Assembly (NCBI RefSeq): GCF_049650445.1
Contig: NZ_JBASAD010000011.1
Location: 89,535 to 153,534, forward strand
Direction of reading: 5' to 3'
Length of the DNA stretch: 64,000 nucleotides
Source of the DNA: Castellaniella sp049650445
Lineage (GTDB): Bacteria > Pseudomonadota > Gammaproteobacteria > Burkholderiales > Burkholderiaceae_B
Shown: one piece after another, positions 62,816 through 64,000 of the stretch
How positions within the stretch are numbered: the stretch's first letter is position 1
Layout: every line of letters begins with the position of its first letter
Made by a program: the position numbers and the translations under genes
Notes under the pieces: model-generated
The model's database searches: none
What the model was told of the DNA's origin: nothing
The model's input: only the letters and a program-made list of their open reading frames with translations

Positions 62816-62900
62816 AGCGTGATCCTCTGGGCACTTGATCCGCAAGCGTCTTGCGGAGATGCGGCTTGCAAAAGACGTTATTCTGACGGATTTGCGCCAT

Positions 62901-62946
62901 AAAATAAAATCCCGGCCTCAGGAACCTCTGATTCGGAGGCTCCTCA
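62901..62946 (-). terminator. Terminator overlapping the mnmC stop codon
   Basis: On the minus strand a 9-bp stem (with one G-U pair) is formed by 62918-62928 and 62936-62946, the inner arm including the mnmC stop codon, followed by a T-rich tract (TTTTATTTT at 62901-62909). It separates mnmC from the GH31-family gene. Confidence 0.6.
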
Positions 62947-64000
62947 ACGCAAACCAATGCGCCTGACCAGTTCACGTTCGGCGGGCACGGGCTCGCCATC
63001 GAGCCACGCGCCGATCAGATCGCCCGCCAGGGCGGACCAGCTCAGACCACGCGACCCATAGGCGCACGCCAGCCACAGCCCCGGCCGATCCGGCACCGCA
63101 CCGATCAGGGGCAAGTGGTCGCGCGTAGCGGCCCGCCAGCCGGCCCATCCCACTGCCTCGCCCCGCCCCAGCCAGGGGATGTCCCGCGCCGCGACCCAGC
63201 CCTGTACGCGTGCCAGAATGTCCCGGTGACCGGCCTCATCCGCCACGGCCTCGGCCACATCGGGCCGGTAGGTGCTGCCGACCACGCCCCAGCCATCCCG
63301 AGGCGGCAGACAATAGCCATGGCCCGACAGGACACAACGCGGCACATCAGACGCGCCCGCCGGATACAGACTGACCTGCCCCGCAAGCGGCGTAAGCCCC
63401 GACAGGACCGGCAGACGCTCGACCGTCACCAGATCGGCCAGCAAAGTTCGCGCCCGCAACGCATTGGCCACCACGACCCGGTCCGCCCGCCCCACTTCCC
63501 GCCCCTCGGCGTCCCGCAATGACCAGCCGCCGTCCGCCACCTGGGCCAGCGAATCGACGGCGGCGGGCCGGCGCGTCACGCCCGGCAAGCCCAGCAGCGC
63601 GGCAATCAGTTCGCCCGGACACACGCGCAGCGCGCCGGGAAACCAGAGCCCGCCCCAAGGCACCCCGGCCCCGGCCTGAAGCCCCGCCTGCACGGGGTCG
63701 AGCCAGCGCACCCAGCCTTCCGGAAAGCCCAGCCGCACCAGGGCCTGACGCTGCACATGCGCCTGCGATTCCGACTGCGCGCAGACCAGAGCACCGCAGG
63801 CCTGCGGCCGGGCTGCTTCGCACAGCCCCAGCCAACGGGCGCGCGCCCGGTCCAGGCCGGCCCGGCTCAGGCGCGAACGCGTGTCGTCGTCCGGACTGAG
63901 GGCGGGCACCAGCGCGGCAGCCCCTCTCCGGCGCAACGCCGGATCGACGTCCAGGGCGCACTGCGGGTCCCAGACCTCGACCTCGTGGCCGCGACCGGCC
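62944..64000 (-). CDS. mnmC: FAD-dependent cmnm5U34 oxidoreductase domain of MnmC, partial
   Basis: The last 351 codons of a gene that runs off the right edge. It starts inside the Rossmann fold (GHEVEVWDPQCA), and then shows the FAD-binding DAO fold: DRVVVANALRARTLL, PLAGQVSLYPAG, WGVVGSTYRPDVAE, and the C-terminal RAATRDHLPLIGAVPD and YGSRGLSWSALAGDLIGAWL. These match the C-terminal oxidase of MnmC, which removes the carboxymethyl group at tRNA wobble uridine. Whether the N-terminal methyltransferase domain is fused cannot be seen. A terminator follows the stop. Confidence 0.87.
   Translation of the reverse strand, partial: AGRGHEVEVWDPQCALDVDPALRRRGAAALVPALSPDDDTRSRLSRAGLDRARARWLGLCEAARPQACGALVCAQSESQAHVQRQALVRLGFPEGWVRWLDPVQAGLQAGAGVPWGGLWFPGALRVCPGELIAALLGLPGVTRRPAAVDSLAQVADGGWSLRDAEGREVGRADRVVVANALRARTLLADLVTVERLPVLSGLTPLAGQVSLYPAGASDVPRCVLSGHGYCLPPRDGWGVVGSTYRPDVAEAVADEAGHRDILARVQGWVAARDIPWLGRGEAVGWAGWRAATRDHLPLIGAVPDRPGLWLACAYGSRGLSWSALAGDLIGAWLDGEPVPAERELVRRIGLR

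Overview
The window is high-GC, gene-dense DNA from a betaproteobacterium, most likely order Burkholderiales and family Alcaligenaceae (Bordetella/Achromobacter/Castellaniella relatives). The evidence is gene content and order: lolB beside ispE, glyQ-glyS-gmhB-plsC, lptD-surA-rsmA next to amgK-murU, a mnmC edge gene, and a meta-cleavage homoprotocatechuate cluster. The genus cannot be fixed from sequence alone. Nothing looks like a phage, plasmid, insertion sequence, rRNA operon or CRISPR array.

Layout. 1-5222: ispE edge, lolB and a TPR protein on the minus strand; mutM on plus; then RidA and a GlcD-type FAD oxidase on minus. 5401-6786: phosphomannomutase/phosphoglucomutase. 6794-16303: a ten-gene minus-strand operon for homoprotocatechuate breakdown (TRAP importer DctPQM, HpaG1, HpaG2, HpaE, HpaD, HpaF, HpaH, HpaI) read away from the divergent MarR-type regulator hpaR; the hydroxylase genes hpaBC are not here. 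16313-25950: a minus-strand surface-glycan cluster with a WecA-like initiating transferase, WbpO- and WbpP-type enzymes that make UDP-GalNAcA, a MurJ-like flippase, two GT4 transferases and one protein made of two fused GT4 transferases. 26123-29777: succinate-semialdehyde dehydrogenase divergent from an IclR regulator (two operator-like palindromes between them), then the GltS glutamate symporter.

29778-35273: a gltS terminator/repeat patch; an orphan small RNA on minus (about 29907-30060) with its own promoter, three hairpins, a CUCCUCCUUU loop and a UUCG terminator; then a six-gene minus-strand operon for a minimal cbb3-type oxidase (CcoN with a CcoS-like N-terminus, CcoO, mono-haem cytochrome c, SCO copper chaperone, membrane protein) ending in coq7. 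35274-39802: OsmC protein, then a tightly coupled minus-strand set (enoyl-CoA hydratase, fumarase, CitE-like lyase, thyA). 39907-46535: glyQS, gmhB, plsC, a YgjP-like metallopeptidase, a universal stress protein and gloA. 46537-51322: rsmA, surA, lptD on minus, with a hexanucleotide repeat inside the lptD signal peptide. 51453-54163: amgK-murU cell-wall recycling and a coiled-coil membrane protein. 54292-59336: glutamine/polar amino-acid ABC genes (glnHPQ) and the methionine ABC genes (metNIQ), with strong intergenic hairpins. 59668-64000: tRNA-Lys, a metallophosphoesterase, a GH31-family protein whose catalytic motifs look degenerate, and the mnmC edge gene.

Together the genes describe an aerobic/microaerobic aromatic-acid degrader: homoprotocatechuate is imported and cut to pyruvate and succinic semialdehyde, the latter possibly used by the nearby GabD. 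Much of the rest serves the envelope (LptD/SurA/LolB, heptose, phosphatidic acid, peptidoglycan recycling, glycan). All product calls rest on reading motifs and context by eye; no database search or folding program was run.
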